A stretch of 64,000 nucleotides of DNA from SW10 sp965657795 (GCA_965657795.1 CBFHQJ010000011.1:1-64000); one strand, 5' to 3'; positions 35,800 to 45,061 are shown, counted from the first letter of the stretch. Notes: generated by a model not told the origin, from the sequence alone. Numbers and translations are program-made.

Positions 35800-36120
35800 C
35801 TATCCCACTTCCCTAGCCTTGATCTCAGGCAGCGTGCGGGCGACCTTTTCTTTCAGAGCTTTCCCGACTTGAAATTTGACCACGGCTCGGTCCGGAATCG
35901 GTATTGTCTTGGTCGGATCCTTGGGATTCCGCCCAGGGCGGCCCTTTGCTATCTTGGTCTCAAAAGTTCCAAAATCACGAATAACCACATTGTTCGCCTC
36001 CGCGAGCTCACGAGAGACGATATCAACCACAAGATGCAGCATCTTCGAGGAGAGGGTTTGAGTCACTCCGAGTTTGTCGCTGACTTCTTGGATAATTTCT
36101 TTTTTGGTAAAGTTTGCCAT
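35800..36120 (-). CDS. HU/IHF-family DNA-binding protein
   Basis: The 106-residue protein opens MANFTKKEIIQEVSDKLG and has the beta-arm segment GRPGRNPKDPTKTIPIP with the RNP tip (residues 64-66) that inserts into the minor groove. It binds and bends DNA as a dimer; HU and IHF subunits cannot be told apart reliably here. The start is ATG 36120; the longer frame runs into rnhC. A good promoter lies just upstream, and rlpA begins directly after its stop. Confidence 0.92.
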   Translation of the reverse strand: MANFTKKEIIQEVSDKLGVTQTLSSKMLHLVVDIVSRELAEANNVVIRDFGTFETKIAKGRPGRNPKDPTKTIPIPDRAVVKFQVGKALKEKVARTLPEIKAREVG

Positions 36121-36138
36121 AATTTGGGGTAGGTGCCC

Positions 36139-36173
36139 GGAAAGAACGTTAGCAATGATGCACAACCTGTCAA
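36139..36173 (-). promoter_or_regulatory. Sigma-70-type promoter of the HU gene
   Basis: On the minus strand a perfect TTGACA (complement of 36168-36173) is followed, after 16 bases, by TAACGT (complement of 36146-36151) as a moderate -10 box. Transcription would begin near 36139, giving a leader of about 20 bases before the HU ATG. The -35 box is the best I found in the window. Confidence 0.65.
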
Positions 36174-36217
36174 AAAATCTTAGCAAAGTTGATAGATTAT
36201 TTTGATGACACTTCCTT

Positions 36218-37123
36218 TTAAAGCTCTCTGGTCGTCCTGAAATGGACCTTTGCAATTTCAGCAAGCTTTTCTTTGCCAAATTTTTGCAAGAATTCTCGTG
36301 CAACTTCTTTGACCTCGGAACCGGCCCCAAGTGGCAAATCCATGCCCAATTTTTCAGACACCCGGTCCATCCAATCCAGAAAACTTTCCCGCGCCAGAAT
36401 GGATGCAGCCGCAACCGCGATATCACTCTCGGCTTTGGTCCGCTCTTCCAAGTTTAAGCTCACGCCGCGTTTCTTGAGCTCCCCTGCGATCAATGGGGCC
36501 TTGGTAAATTGATCCGATAAAGCCCGACCGCATGAAGGCACCCGCACGGACAAATCTTTAACAATTACCGCATGCCCACGAGCCAACATCCGGTTGATAT
36601 TCTTACATTCTTCATAGAGAAAGTTATATCGAGCGGGAGCCCAACGGATCACTTTATACCCGCCCCCCACTGCTCCCCGTATTTTCGCTGAAAGCTCCCG
36701 AATTCGCTTCCCCGAGCCAATTCTCTTGCTGTCCATGATCCCCGCATCCAAAAGCGCGCGCGTGATTTCACGGTTTGTGTATACCCCGGCCACCACGAGT
36801 GGGCCAAAATAGTCGCCCTTCCCGCTCTCATCGACGCCAAAATGAGGCTCAAACATCTCCGCCTGCCAATGCTCCTCATATCCAAGGCGGGCTTCCCCCA
36901 CAACTTCCGGCTCGAGAACAAATTTCACAAAGTCCTCGGTCTCCTTGCCTTGAACCAAAACCTTGGGCCCTTTGCGGTAAACAGTGACATTCAATTTTCC
37001 CCGCTTGGCTGAATAAAGCGCATGATCCTTCTCCTGAAAGTCAAAGCCATCCCTCGACAAACAATCCTTCAAGGTCTCAACCTGCCCGTCTGACAGGGCC
37101 AAGGTGTAGCTGACTCTTCCCAT
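36218..37123 (-). CDS. rnhC: Ribonuclease HIII
   Basis: It cleaves RNA in RNA/DNA hybrids. The signature FGVDESGKGDYFGPLVVAGV-type segment carries the catalytic Asp98 and Glu99 and the GKGD that marks HIII rather than HII; AESDIAVAAASILAR contains a third active-site Asp. The first 80 residues form the TBP-like substrate-binding domain (SYTLALSDGQVETLKDCL). I prefer ATG 37123 (301 aa): the other ATG, at 37162, lies inside a 10-bp hairpin and would add 13 residues foreign to the family. Confidence 0.93.
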   Translation of the reverse strand: MGRVSYTLALSDGQVETLKDCLSRDGFDFQEKDHALYSAKRGKLNVTVYRKGPKVLVQGKETEDFVKFVLEPEVVGEARLGYEEHWQAEMFEPHFGVDESGKGDYFGPLVVAGVYTNREITRALLDAGIMDSKRIGSGKRIRELSAKIRGAVGGGYKVIRWAPARYNFLYEECKNINRMLARGHAVIVKDLSVRVPSCGRALSDQFTKAPLIAGELKKRGVSLNLEERTKAESDIAVAAASILARESFLDWMDRVSEKLGMDLPLGAGSEVKEVAREFLQKFGKEKLAEIAKVHFRTTREL

Positions 37124-37140
37124 TCCCGTTCGGATCCTAA

Positions 37141-37168
37141 CCTGCTTTGGCCGTTTTTCCAAAGCAGG
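37141..37168. promoter_or_regulatory. Perfect 10-bp inverted repeat between rnhC and mutY
   Basis: CCTGCTTTGG (37141-37150) and CCAAAGCAGG (37159-37168) flank the 8-base spacer CCGTTTTT. The repeat sits in the divergent gap 37124-37215, 17 bases upstream of the preferred rnhC start and 47 bases upstream of mutY. It could be an operator for a dimeric repressor or an RNA hairpin. Confidence 0.5.
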
Positions 37169-37215
37169 ATTTGCGCTGGCCCGTTAACTCTCCGCCCCTA
37201 AGCTCCGGGCATTCC

Positions 37216-38241
37216 ATGGAGAAACCCCGCGCAGATCGCCATCCGGTTCTTAATAAGCGAGCCTTTCGAAACACTCTCCTCAAGTGGTTTCAAGCCAATG
37301 CCAAGACCTACCCCTGGAGAGAGACGACCAATCCCTGGTCCATTCTCGTCTCCGAGATCATGCTTCAGCAGACCACGGTCGCCTCGGTCATGGCAAATCG
37401 TCGTTTCGAAAAATTCCTCGAGGAATTCCCCGATATCGAAACCATTGCCGCCGCTCCGGAAGCTCAGATCCTCAGGGCCTGGGAGGGACTCGGTTACTAC
37501 AATCGCGTCCGCAATCTTCAAAAATCCGCGCAAGCCGTGCTTAGGGATTTCGATGGAGAATTTCCGTCCGACGCCAAAACTCTCGAAACCCTTCCTGGAA
37601 TTGGTCGCTACACTGCCGGAGCCGTGAGTAGTTTCGCCTTCGACCGCCCCGCTCCCATCGTCGATGGTAACATCGCCCGCGTTCTCTCCCGCCTTCTCGA
37701 TTGCCATCAGGAAGTCGACTCCACCCCAGGTCAAAAAATCATCTGGGAGGCTGCTGCCGAGCTCCTCGATTCCGCCAAACCACGCCTTTTCAACTCGGCC
37801 CTCATGGAGCTCGGACAGACACTCTGCACTCCCAAATCTACGGCCTGCCTGATCTGTCCGGTTCGCGGATTCTGCCAGACATCATCCCCCGAATCACTTC
37901 CCGTCAAAAAGCCGCGCAAAAAATTCGTCCAAGTTGACGAACACGCCTTCTTTTGGATAAAGAAAGACCACCTGCTCCTCTCGCAAGGCCACGATTCACG
38001 GCGCAAAGGGTTTTGGAAGCTTCCCCTTCGTTCCCCCGAGGAATGCTCCCATCTCGAACCAGTGAGCCGCCATCGCTACACCATCACCCATCACAAGGTG
38101 ACTCTGTATCTCTATCATGCCCGGCCGCCCCACCTGATTGACGGAGAAAAATTCCACCCCATTTCCGATCTTGCGGATCTTCCCATCGCCACCCCCATCC
38201 GAAAAATCCTCACCCAAAAAACTACGGAGCTTGGACTTTAG
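37216..38241 (+). CDS. mutY: A/G-specific adenine glycosylase
   Basis: MutY removes adenine mispaired with 8-oxoguanine. The catalytic glutamate is in EIMLQQTTV (Glu47), the helix-hairpin-helix is LPGIGRYTAGAV, the catalytic Asp is in VDGNIARVLSR (Asp150), and the 4Fe-4S loop is Cys204-x6-Cys211-x2-Cys214-x5-Cys220. The C-terminal third resembles the NUDIX-like 8-oxoG recognition domain (ITHHKVTLYLYHAR). ATG 37216 was preferred to 37147 because the latter lies within the inverted repeat and adds 23 non-family residues. Confidence 0.95.
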   Translation: MEKPRADRHPVLNKRAFRNTLLKWFQANAKTYPWRETTNPWSILVSEIMLQQTTVASVMANRRFEKFLEEFPDIETIAAAPEAQILRAWEGLGYYNRVRNLQKSAQAVLRDFDGEFPSDAKTLETLPGIGRYTAGAVSSFAFDRPAPIVDGNIARVLSRLLDCHQEVDSTPGQKIIWEAAAELLDSAKPRLFNSALMELGQTLCTPKSTACLICPVRGFCQTSSPESLPVKKPRKKFVQVDEHAFFWIKKDHLLLSQGHDSRRKGFWKLPLRSPEECSHLEPVSRHRYTITHHKVTLYLYHARPPHLIDGEKFHPISDLADLPIATPIRKILTQKTTELGL

Positions 38242-38270
38242 TCCGAGTCATAGCTTCCCAAGTCACCAGC

Positions 38271-38858
38271 CTACCAACTATAACGCTTCATCAAACTCTC
38301 CCCGATCACTTCGATCTCGGTGCCGAGTTGCGTCTTCGCAAAAATCAAGGGCTGGGCTTCCTCGTAAACGCGAATGCACCCGAAACTACAACGAGTCCGC
38401 TTCTTGAATTTCCCAACGTGCATCCCGATCCCATACCAGGTTAACCGCATCCAGTAGGGCATCGCAATCCCCTCATATTCCGTCCCTTCCGGAAGGGGCC
38501 CCTGATGCTCCCAGGCCTTTTCGATCACGACCTCGCGGGTCTCTTTGTTAACGATCCGACCGTAGCGATTTGAGCGCTTCGTCTCCATCCGCTCCAGCAC
38601 GGGAAAGACCCCCTCGGGCGTTTCCTTATTCTCGACACCGGTGGCAACGTCGACCTCCAGCACAGCCTCACCCTTCCCATTCAAAAGCCACGCTTTCTGG
38701 TCCCACAAGGAAACCTTGATCGTTGTCTCATCTGGCTTGGCTGCCCGATACTTGAAAAATTTTTTCGAGTAACCCGGTTGCTTCACATCGGCCTGACGAC
38801 CCGAACCACCGCAAGACACCAGGAAAGCGGACAAAAGAGCAAGGGTGATAAATTTCAT
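38271..38858 (-). CDS. L,D-transpeptidase (YkuD) lipoprotein with altered SHGC motif
   Basis: The lipobox is FLVSC (Cys16). The YkuD domain covers about residues 46-186: KVSLWDQKAWLLNG, ATGVENKETPEGVFPV, MHVGK (His147) and CSFGCIRV with the catalytic cysteine Cys161. These enzymes make 3-3 crosslinks or anchor proteins to peptidoglycan. The usual motif is [S/T]HGC; here the histidine is Phe159, while the upstream His147 is kept. Activity may be altered or lost. ATG 38858 overlaps the rsmE stop by 4 bases. Confidence 0.85.
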   Translation of the reverse strand: MKFITLALLSAFLVSCGGSGRQADVKQPGYSKKFFKYRAAKPDETTIKVSLWDQKAWLLNGKGEAVLEVDVATGVENKETPEGVFPVLERMETKRSNRYGRIVNKETREVVIEKAWEHQGPLPEGTEYEGIAMPYWMRLTWYGIGMHVGKFKKRTRCSFGCIRVYEEAQPLIFAKTQLGTEIEVIGESLMKRYSW

Positions 38859-39583
38859 GATTGGAATTGGTAGCGCACCACCGCCGCCATCCAAAGGACC
38901 GCAGTCTCGGTGCGCAAGACTAGTTCCCCCAAACTTACCTGGGCAAATCCTGACTCAAAAATTTTCTCATACTCCTTCTCCGAGAAATCCCCCTCCGGCC
39001 CCACCATCGCAAGCACCCGTTCCGGTTTACCCACTTCTTCCAGCAAGCCCCTGAGCGGCTTCGTCTCCGGAGTCAAGGCTGCGACAATTCGAGTCCCTCC
39101 CGCTTCAAGTCCTCCCAAATAATCTTCGAGTGACTTCGGGGGCATCACCTGCGGCAAATGATTCTGACCACACTGTTTGCACGCCTCCAAAACCACACGC
39201 TGCCACTTTTCCCTCTTGGAATCTCCCTCGCCCGCCTTCAAGCGAACGTTCCCCTGATCGCTCAGCAAAGGCTGAATCCGGTTTACGCCCATCTCGACCG
39301 CCTTTTGCAAAATCAGATCAAAGCTCTTCCCCTTTGGAATCCCCACCGCAATCTCAAGCTGCGGATTCACAGAAGGTGATTCGCCGACTTCGGACAGCTC
39401 GAGGCAGGCCTCGCTCTTGGATATTGTTAAAATACGCCCCTTCGCCTCACGCCCCTCACCATCGAAAACCACAAGGTGATCGCCGACCCGCTTTCGCATC
39501 ACCCGGAAGCAATGATGAGCCTCATCTCCCGCCAACGAGGGACGTTCGTCCCACTGGTCTGACGGTAGAAAGAAGCGATCCAT
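38855..39583 (-). CDS. rsmE: 16S rRNA (uracil1498-N3)-methyltransferase
   Basis: A 242-residue SPOUT methyltransferase of the RsmE type: N-terminal PUA-like domain (MDRFFLPSDQWDE, HHCFRVMRKRVGD), then GIPKGKSFDLILQKAVEMGV, then the knot motifs AMVGPEGDFSEKE and SLGELVLRTETAVLWMAAV. It methylates U1498 in the decoding region. It lies 8 bases after dnaJ, a widespread dnaJ-rsmE linkage. Confidence 0.94.
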   Translation of the reverse strand: MDRFFLPSDQWDERPSLAGDEAHHCFRVMRKRVGDHLVVFDGEGREAKGRILTISKSEACLELSEVGESPSVNPQLEIAVGIPKGKSFDLILQKAVEMGVNRIQPLLSDQGNVRLKAGEGDSKREKWQRVVLEACKQCGQNHLPQVMPPKSLEDYLGGLEAGGTRIVAALTPETKPLRGLLEEVGKPERVLAMVGPEGDFSEKEYEKIFESGFAQVSLGELVLRTETAVLWMAAVVRYQFQS

Positions 39584-39591
39584 TTCCCCGG

Positions 39592-40746
39592 CTAGCTGTC
39601 AAAGAAGCGCTTGGCTTTCTCAAAAAACGACTCTTGAACGGGAGAATTTTTCTCGCCGATCGACTCGGTGAAGGCCGCAAGCTTCTCGCGCTGATCCGCG
39701 CTAAGCTTCGTCGGGACCTCAACCTGCACTTCGACATGAAGGTCACCTTTACCTCGCCCGTTCAGCGCAGGCATCCCACGATCCCTGAGGCGGAAAGTCG
39801 TCCCGCCTTGAGTCCCCGCCGGGACTTTCATCGTGGCACTGCCGGTCAGCGTCGGAACTTGCAATTCGCCGCCCAAAGCGGCCGTCGAAAATGGCAGAGG
39901 AACTTCGCAGTAAAGATCATCGGCATCCCGCTGGAAAACATCGTGGTCCCGAAGGTGAAGGAAAACATAAAGATCACCCGCCGGGCCACCTCGCATTCCC
40001 GCGTCACCTTTTCCAGTCGAACGCAACCGCGTCCCATCATCCACTCCTGCCGGAATCCGAATGCTCACCCGCTCGGGGGCTTGCTTGCGGCCATCACCGC
40101 CACAATCCCCGCAAGGATCCTTGATGTTCTGCCCCGCCCCCCGGCATTCCGGGCATGTGGCCTGCTGAATGAAAATTCCGCGCTGCTGTCCCACCACTCC
40201 TCGTCCTCCACAAGTGGTGCAGGTATTCGTTCCGGCATTGCCCGACTTCGATCCCGAGCCGGAACACTTTCCACAACTGGCATACTTCTCGATCTCGAGC
40301 TCTTTCTCCACGCCTTCCGCCGCTTCTTCCAAAGTGATCTCCAAATCGTAACGCAGATCGCTTCCACGCTTCTTGCCGGAAGGATCACGACGACGACCAC
40401 CGCCGCCACCAAAGAGATCATCAAACATGCTTCCGCCTCCTCCACCTCCGCCAAAGACCTGGCTAAAAATGTCCATCGGATCGTGGAAACCTCCACGTCC
40501 GCCACCACCTCCCCCGCCGCTCTTAAACGCCGCGTGTCCGTAGCGATCGTAAGCCGCCCGCTTCTCCTCATCGCTGATGACCTCGTAGGCCTCACCGATT
40601 TCCTTAAACTTCTCTTCGGCCTTTGGATCATCCGGATTTTGATCCGGGTGATGCTTCATCGCCATCTTGCGATAAGCCTTCTTGATCTCGGTTTGGGAAG
40701 CATCCCGCGAAACTCCCAGCACCTCGTAATAATCGCGCTCAGCCAT
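39592..40746 (-). CDS. dnaJ: Chaperone DnaJ
   Basis: The 384-residue protein has the J domain with HPD (33-35), a very Gly-rich linker (about 75-120), four zinc-binding CxxCxGxG repeats (CGKCSGSG, CTTCGGRG, CPECRGAG, CGDCGGDG) and the C-terminal client-binding domains. It delivers unfolded proteins to DnaK and stimulates its ATPase. Its ATG overlaps the grpE stop (TAATG). dnaK itself is not in the window. Confidence 0.96.
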   Translation of the reverse strand: MAERDYYEVLGVSRDASQTEIKKAYRKMAMKHHPDQNPDDPKAEEKFKEIGEAYEVISDEEKRAAYDRYGHAAFKSGGGGGGGRGGFHDPMDIFSQVFGGGGGGGSMFDDLFGGGGGRRRDPSGKKRGSDLRYDLEITLEEAAEGVEKELEIEKYASCGKCSGSGSKSGNAGTNTCTTCGGRGVVGQQRGIFIQQATCPECRGAGQNIKDPCGDCGGDGRKQAPERVSIRIPAGVDDGTRLRSTGKGDAGMRGGPAGDLYVFLHLRDHDVFQRDADDLYCEVPLPFSTAALGGELQVPTLTGSATMKVPAGTQGGTTFRLRDRGMPALNGRGKGDLHVEVQVEVPTKLSADQREKLAAFTESIGEKNSPVQESFFEKAKRFFDS

Positions 40747-41336
40747 TACTCAGCTCCCTCCCCGGTTTCAGTCTCTTCTTCCGGCCCTTTTGCCACAATC
40801 ACCGCCGCTGCTCGCAACAACCGATCATGCAGAACATAGCCCTTACGCTTCACAAAAAGAATCTCGCCGGGCTCCGCACCCTCCTTTTCCTCCTCAGCTA
40901 CCGCTTCATGGTAATTTGGATCAAACACCCCTTCGGCAGCAACTTCCTTCAGCCCTTGGGCTGAGAGGAAATCATCCAATTGCCCTTTCACCATTGCCAT
41001 CCCTTTATAAATCATCGAATCCTGATCCTGCTCTGCCATCTGCAGACCCATCGAAAAATTATCGAAGACCGGAAGCAATTCCTCAATCAATCCGGCCCTC
41101 GCAAAGCGCAAATCATCGGCCCGCTCCCGCGCCATTCTCTTCCGGTAATTATCCAGATCAGCCGCCGTCCGAATCGCCGCTTCCTTCCACTTCATGGCCT
41201 CAGCTTCCGGCGTCAGCGGTTCCTCTTCCACAACTTCCTCCTCGGCAGCCTTGGTATCTTCAACCTCCTCAACAACTTCATCAGTCGCTGGGATTTCCTC
41301 CTCAACGACGTCAGTCTCCTGATCGTTTTCTTGCAT
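40746..41336 (-). CDS. grpE: Nucleotide exchange factor GrpE
   Basis: 196 residues. The first 55 are acidic and probably disordered (TDVVEEEIPATDEVVEEV), then the long dimer helix (KWKEAAIRTAADLDNYRKRM) and the C-terminal beta domain (FDPNYHEAV, GEILFVKRKGYVLHDRLLR) that contacts DnaK. It releases ADP from DnaK. ATG 41336 was chosen because upstream residues run into the neighbouring gene and do not match the family. Confidence 0.94.
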   Translation of the reverse strand: MQENDQETDVVEEEIPATDEVVEEVEDTKAAEEEVVEEEPLTPEAEAMKWKEAAIRTAADLDNYRKRMARERADDLRFARAGLIEELLPVFDNFSMGLQMAEQDQDSMIYKGMAMVKGQLDDFLSAQGLKEVAAEGVFDPNYHEAVAEEEKEGAEPGEILFVKRKGYVLHDRLLRAAAVIVAKGPEEETETGEGAE

Positions 41337-41383
41337 GGCGGGAACCAATACCGTCCCCCCAATAATGTCAACCCGTCGCTTTT

Positions 41384-43846
41384 CTACAAAATGAAGCCTT
41401 CCTCGTCCAGCGGGCCAAATTCCCTCTCCGACCACCCCGGCAAAAGCTTCCCGCGTTTTCCGTCCCGCCACCCGCTCTGCGGGAGCATGGTCGTCGTTTC
41501 ATAAATCGGATCAGGCCGCGCAAAGCTCACCACCTTCTTCTCCCTCACCAGACACCCAAAGTAATTGCCATCGCTCAATCCCAGCTCATCAAAAGTCCAC
41601 ACGATGACTTTTTTGCGCTTCAACCTCCCCACCAAGCCCTCCCGGCCAGCCACGCCGCGCAACGCCACCGAATCGATGCCCTCGCGCGCCACCTTTGCCA
41701 AAATCGCCTCATCGCTCAGACCATCGGCCAGCGAAACTGTCGCTCCCACGCTCAGCGGCCACAACACCCCCAAAATCCCGCTCAACTCATCTTCCGGCAC
41801 CCATTCCAGCAACAACCTCGTCCGACGATGGGCCATGTGAACCTGACTCAACTGCATTGCATTCTTCCTCATCCCCCGGCCCGTTTCATCATCCGCAAAG
41901 CAACAATCCTTCATCTCCGTCCACCCACGTGGCAAATCCCCGGAAATCTTGGGCTCTCGATTCTTCTTCGCCAAAAGCCGCCCCTCCCGGTCCGCCACCG
42001 TCTTCACCGACAAATCACGCAGCGCTCTCCCGACATCTCCGTTCCACGGGATCGGCGCCCCAAAAGCCACCGTTACCCCATAACGCAATGTCTGCGGAAG
42101 CTTTCCGAGGAAATTCCCTTCCGAAAACGACCACATCGAGCCCCATAGCCCATCCATGTATGCCGGCAAGACCTCCGCCCCACCCTTCTTAGCCATCATT
42201 TGATACCCTCGCTTGATCTCACAAAGCGCACCGGTTCGCGAAAGCTGACCCTCCGCAAAGACACAAACCACCGTTCCCTCTTTCAGGGCCTCCGCCGTGA
42301 TCCGAATCCCATCACGCGCCTTGTTCGGGGAGATCGCCACCGCATCGAAAAGCCGCGCAAAGCCTCCCACCCACTTGCTCTCAAAACAATCCGCAAAAAG
42401 CACGAAGCGAATCGGCCTCGGGCAAGCCGCCGACAACACAAAGGCATCAATGTAGCTCAAATGGTTCGGCACCATCAGCACACCGCCTTCCTTCGGAATC
42501 TCATCCCCTCCCAGCGCCCGAATCTTGTAAATCGACCGAAAAATCCCCAGAAAAACCAGCCGAATAAAGTCCTTTGGCAGCAAACGCATGATGTGAACGG
42601 TCGCCCAACCGCAGATTGCCGAAACCAGAAAAAACTGAATCCAAAACGGAACTCCCAAAATCGACAGCACAAACTGCACTCCCACCGCCAAAATCACACC
42701 CAGATTGTTGCACAGGTTGGAAGCAGACAGCACCATACCCCGCAAATTTTCCGGAGCGCGATCCTGCAAAAAAGCATTCAACGGCACTAAATAAAGCGCC
42801 CCTCCGGTTCCCGCCAGTCCCAACAAAAACCAAGAAATCGTTCCCGACTGAAAAATCGCCAGCAAGCCGGTCGACACGCACATCAAAGCCCCACCAATCA
42901 CAATCAAACCCAGCTCATTCCGACGATTGCAAACCCAACTCGCCAACAAGCTTCCGATCACGATTCCCACCACCACCGGAATCCAAAGAATAGCCGCCCC
43001 CACTCCCAGGCCCTCCAAACTCCCCCAGCGATCCTCGGCAATCTGAATCAACAACATTTGCAGGAACCCGCCAAAGCTCCAAAAAAAGGCGATCCCCAAC
43101 ACACACCGCCACAAATCGGAATCTTTCCTCAGCTCCCGCAAGTCTCCAAAGTGCCTCACCGTCATCGACCAGGAAAAAACCTCGCCCGACTGCGACTTCG
43201 TCGTCTGAACCATGTGCGCAAACCCAAGCGACAAAACCGCCCCAATCAGAATCCAAAGCACCGGAACCATCGCCGCCGTCCAAGGCTCCAGCCCATTTTG
43301 CAATCCCCAGGCATCATACCAAACCCCACCGATAATCTGCCCCAACAGGATCATCAATATTACTGTTCCCTCCATCACTCCGTTCGCAAAACCAAGCCGC
43401 TCACTCCCCACCAATTCCTTCACCACCCCCATCTTCGAAGGACTCAGGAGAGCCGACTGCATCGCCAGAAGAAAGAAGGCAAACATCACCAAATAAAGCG
43501 GCCACGACTCCCCTTGCCGGGTCGCGCCCAGCCACAAGCCACCCCCCATCAAAAGCAACACCACCAATTGAAACCACGAAGAAAGCCGAATGATGAGACT
43601 CTTCGAAAACCTATCCCCCAACCACCCCGCCGTCGGCGCAAAGAGGATAAAAGGGAGAATCGCCAGAATCGCAAAGAGGTGCTCCACCTTCCCCGGAGCC
43701 ACCCCCATCGAAGCCAGCCCCATTCCCAACGGGATTAAAATGAACTTCGTAAAGCTATCATTGAAGGCATTCGTCGACTGCATCCCGATCAAAGACCAAA
43801 ATGACACCCACTCCCGCTTCCCGGGCTTCACAGAATCATCGCTCAC
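41384..43846 (-). CDS. MFS transporter-PlsC acyltransferase fusion with degenerate AMP-binding tail
   Basis: The start is GTG. Residues 1-425 are a 12-helix MFS domain of the lysophospholipid-transporter (LplT) kind (GMQSTNAFNDSFTKFILIPL). Residues about 440-640 are a PlsC-type acyltransferase with NHLSYID (HX4D, near 461) and AEGQLSRTG. Residues about 650-820 resemble an inner piece of an acyl-AMP ligase (WPLSVGATVSL, ETTTMLPQSGW, RGKLLPGW, EEGFIL) but lack the TSGSTG ATP loop and everything after A5, including the catalytic lysine. In Aas-type fusions the three parts import, activate and re-acylate lysophospholipid; here the last step must use another acyl donor. It ends 47 bases before grpE. 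Confidence 0.85.
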   Translation of the reverse strand: MSDDSVKPGKREWVSFWSLIGMQSTNAFNDSFTKFILIPLGMGLASMGVAPGKVEHLFAILAILPFILFAPTAGWLGDRFSKSLIIRLSSWFQLVVLLLMGGGLWLGATRQGESWPLYLVMFAFFLLAMQSALLSPSKMGVVKELVGSERLGFANGVMEGTVILMILLGQIIGGVWYDAWGLQNGLEPWTAAMVPVLWILIGAVLSLGFAHMVQTTKSQSGEVFSWSMTVRHFGDLRELRKDSDLWRCVLGIAFFWSFGGFLQMLLIQIAEDRWGSLEGLGVGAAILWIPVVVGIVIGSLLASWVCNRRNELGLIVIGGALMCVSTGLLAIFQSGTISWFLLGLAGTGGALYLVPLNAFLQDRAPENLRGMVLSASNLCNNLGVILAVGVQFVLSILGVPFWIQFFLVSAICGWATVHIMRLLPKDFIRLVFLGIFRSIYKIRALGGDEIPKEGGVLMVPNHLSYIDAFVLSAACPRPIRFVLFADCFESKWVGGFARLFDAVAISPNKARDGIRITAEALKEGTVVCVFAEGQLSRTGALCEIKRGYQMMAKKGGAEVLPAYMDGLWGSMWSFSEGNFLGKLPQTLRYGVTVAFGAPIPWNGDVGRALRDLSVKTVADREGRLLAKKNREPKISGDLPRGWTEMKDCCFADDETGRGMRKNAMQLSQVHMAHRRTRLLLEWVPEDELSGILGVLWPLSVGATVSLADGLSDEAILAKVAREGIDSVALRGVAGREGLVGRLKRKKVIVWTFDELGLSDGNYFGCLVREKKVVSFARPDPIYETTTMLPQSGWRDGKRGKLLPGWSEREFGPLDEEGFIL

Positions 43847-43972
43847 GCCGCAACCATGCGCCAGCAGCTCCTCTTTGCAAAATCGATAAACAAAGATCTT
43901 TCCATCACCTCAATCAATTCTCAAGAAAACCCCGTAGCCGACAGCTCCCGTTTTCGGTACGACATCAGGGGC

Positions 43973-45061
43973 TTAAATTCCCACCCTCTCAAAGACTCCT
44001 CCGCCCAGCAGTTTTCCTCCTTCATAGAAGGCACAGATCTGCCCCGGCGTCAGCGCTCGCTGAGCCCTCGTGAAGGTCAGCTCCAACTTTCCATCCTCAA
44101 TTTCCTTCACTTCCACCGCCTCACTCTTGGCCCGATATCGTGGCTGCACTTCGGCGCGCCCGCCGGTCACTGCTTCGTTAATCCACGAAAGTGATCCCAC
44201 CGTGCACGTCTCCGCATAAAGCCCGTTGGTGGTCGGTTCATCCCAACCCACGATCATTTGATTTTTCTCGGCGTTCTTCCCCACCACGACATAAGCCATT
44301 CCGGATCGCGGCGAAGCCACGCCATGCCCTTTTCGCTGCCCCAAAGTATAAAGATGCAAGCCATCATGCTTTCCCATCACATTGCCATCCAGATCGACAA
44401 TCTCGCCCGGCGAATCAGGGACGTGATGACGTAGAAAATCGCTCATCTTGATATTCCCGATGAAACAAATCCCCTGGGAATCCTTCTTTTCCGCGGTTGG
44501 CAAATCAAAGCGCCGCGCCACATCGCGAACCTCCGGCTTCAACATCTCCCCCGCCGGGAAAAGCGCATGCTTGACCTGATGCTGCGTCATCATCGCCAGA
44601 AAATACGACTGATCCTTATTCGGATCCGCTCCTCTCAAAAGATCCGCTGAGCCATCCTTGCGTTCCCGCCTCCGGGCGTAGTGTCCCGTCCCCACCGCCT
44701 CGAATCCCTGCTCCAGGGCATAATCCAAAAACACCCCAAACTTCATTTCCCGATTGCACATGACATCCGGGTTCGGAGTCACCCCTTCCCGATACCCTTC
44801 GAGCAGGTAGTCCACAATCCGCTCGCGATACTGATCGATCAAATCGACCACCCGGAATTCGATTCCCAACTTCTCAGCCACCGCATGAGCATCCTCCAGA
44901 TCACTCTCCCAAGGACAATCGCCGGGCAGCCCTTCCTCGTTGATCCAATTCTTCATGTATCCCCCCACCACTTCATGTCCCTGCTCAACCAACAAAGCAG
45001 CGGCTGCCGAGGAATCCACCCCGCCTGAAAGTCCAACCATAATCCGAGCCACGGGGATCAT
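43973..45061 (-). CDS. mnmA: tRNA-specific 2-thiouridylase
   Basis: It thiolates U34 of Lys, Glu and Gln tRNAs. The PP-loop is VGLSGGVDSSAA (residues 9-20); the catalytic cysteines are Cys102 (NPDVMCNREMKF) and Cys199 (SQGICFIGN); TGHYAR and GADPNKDQSYFL complete the adenylation domain, and the C-terminal barrel is present. The 362-residue length is normal. The gap to the MFS-PlsC gene (43847-43972) shows nothing I can name. Confidence 0.95.
   Translation of the reverse strand: MIPVARIMVGLSGGVDSSAAAALLVEQGHEVVGGYMKNWINEEGLPGDCPWESDLEDAHAVAEKLGIEFRVVDLIDQYRERIVDYLLEGYREGVTPNPDVMCNREMKFGVFLDYALEQGFEAVGTGHYARRRERKDGSADLLRGADPNKDQSYFLAMMTQHQVKHALFPAGEMLKPEVRDVARRFDLPTAEKKDSQGICFIGNIKMSDFLRHHVPDSPGEIVDLDGNVMGKHDGLHLYTLGQRKGHGVASPRSGMAYVVVGKNAEKNQMIVGWDEPTTNGLYAETCTVGSLSWINEAVTGGRAEVQPRYRAKSEAVEVKEIEDGKLELTFTRAQRALTPGQICAFYEGGKLLGGGVFERVGI

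Noticed and set aside
39130..40839. 569-residue plus-strand frame
   Set aside because: Antisense to rsmE, dnaJ and grpE; low-complexity translation with no domain.
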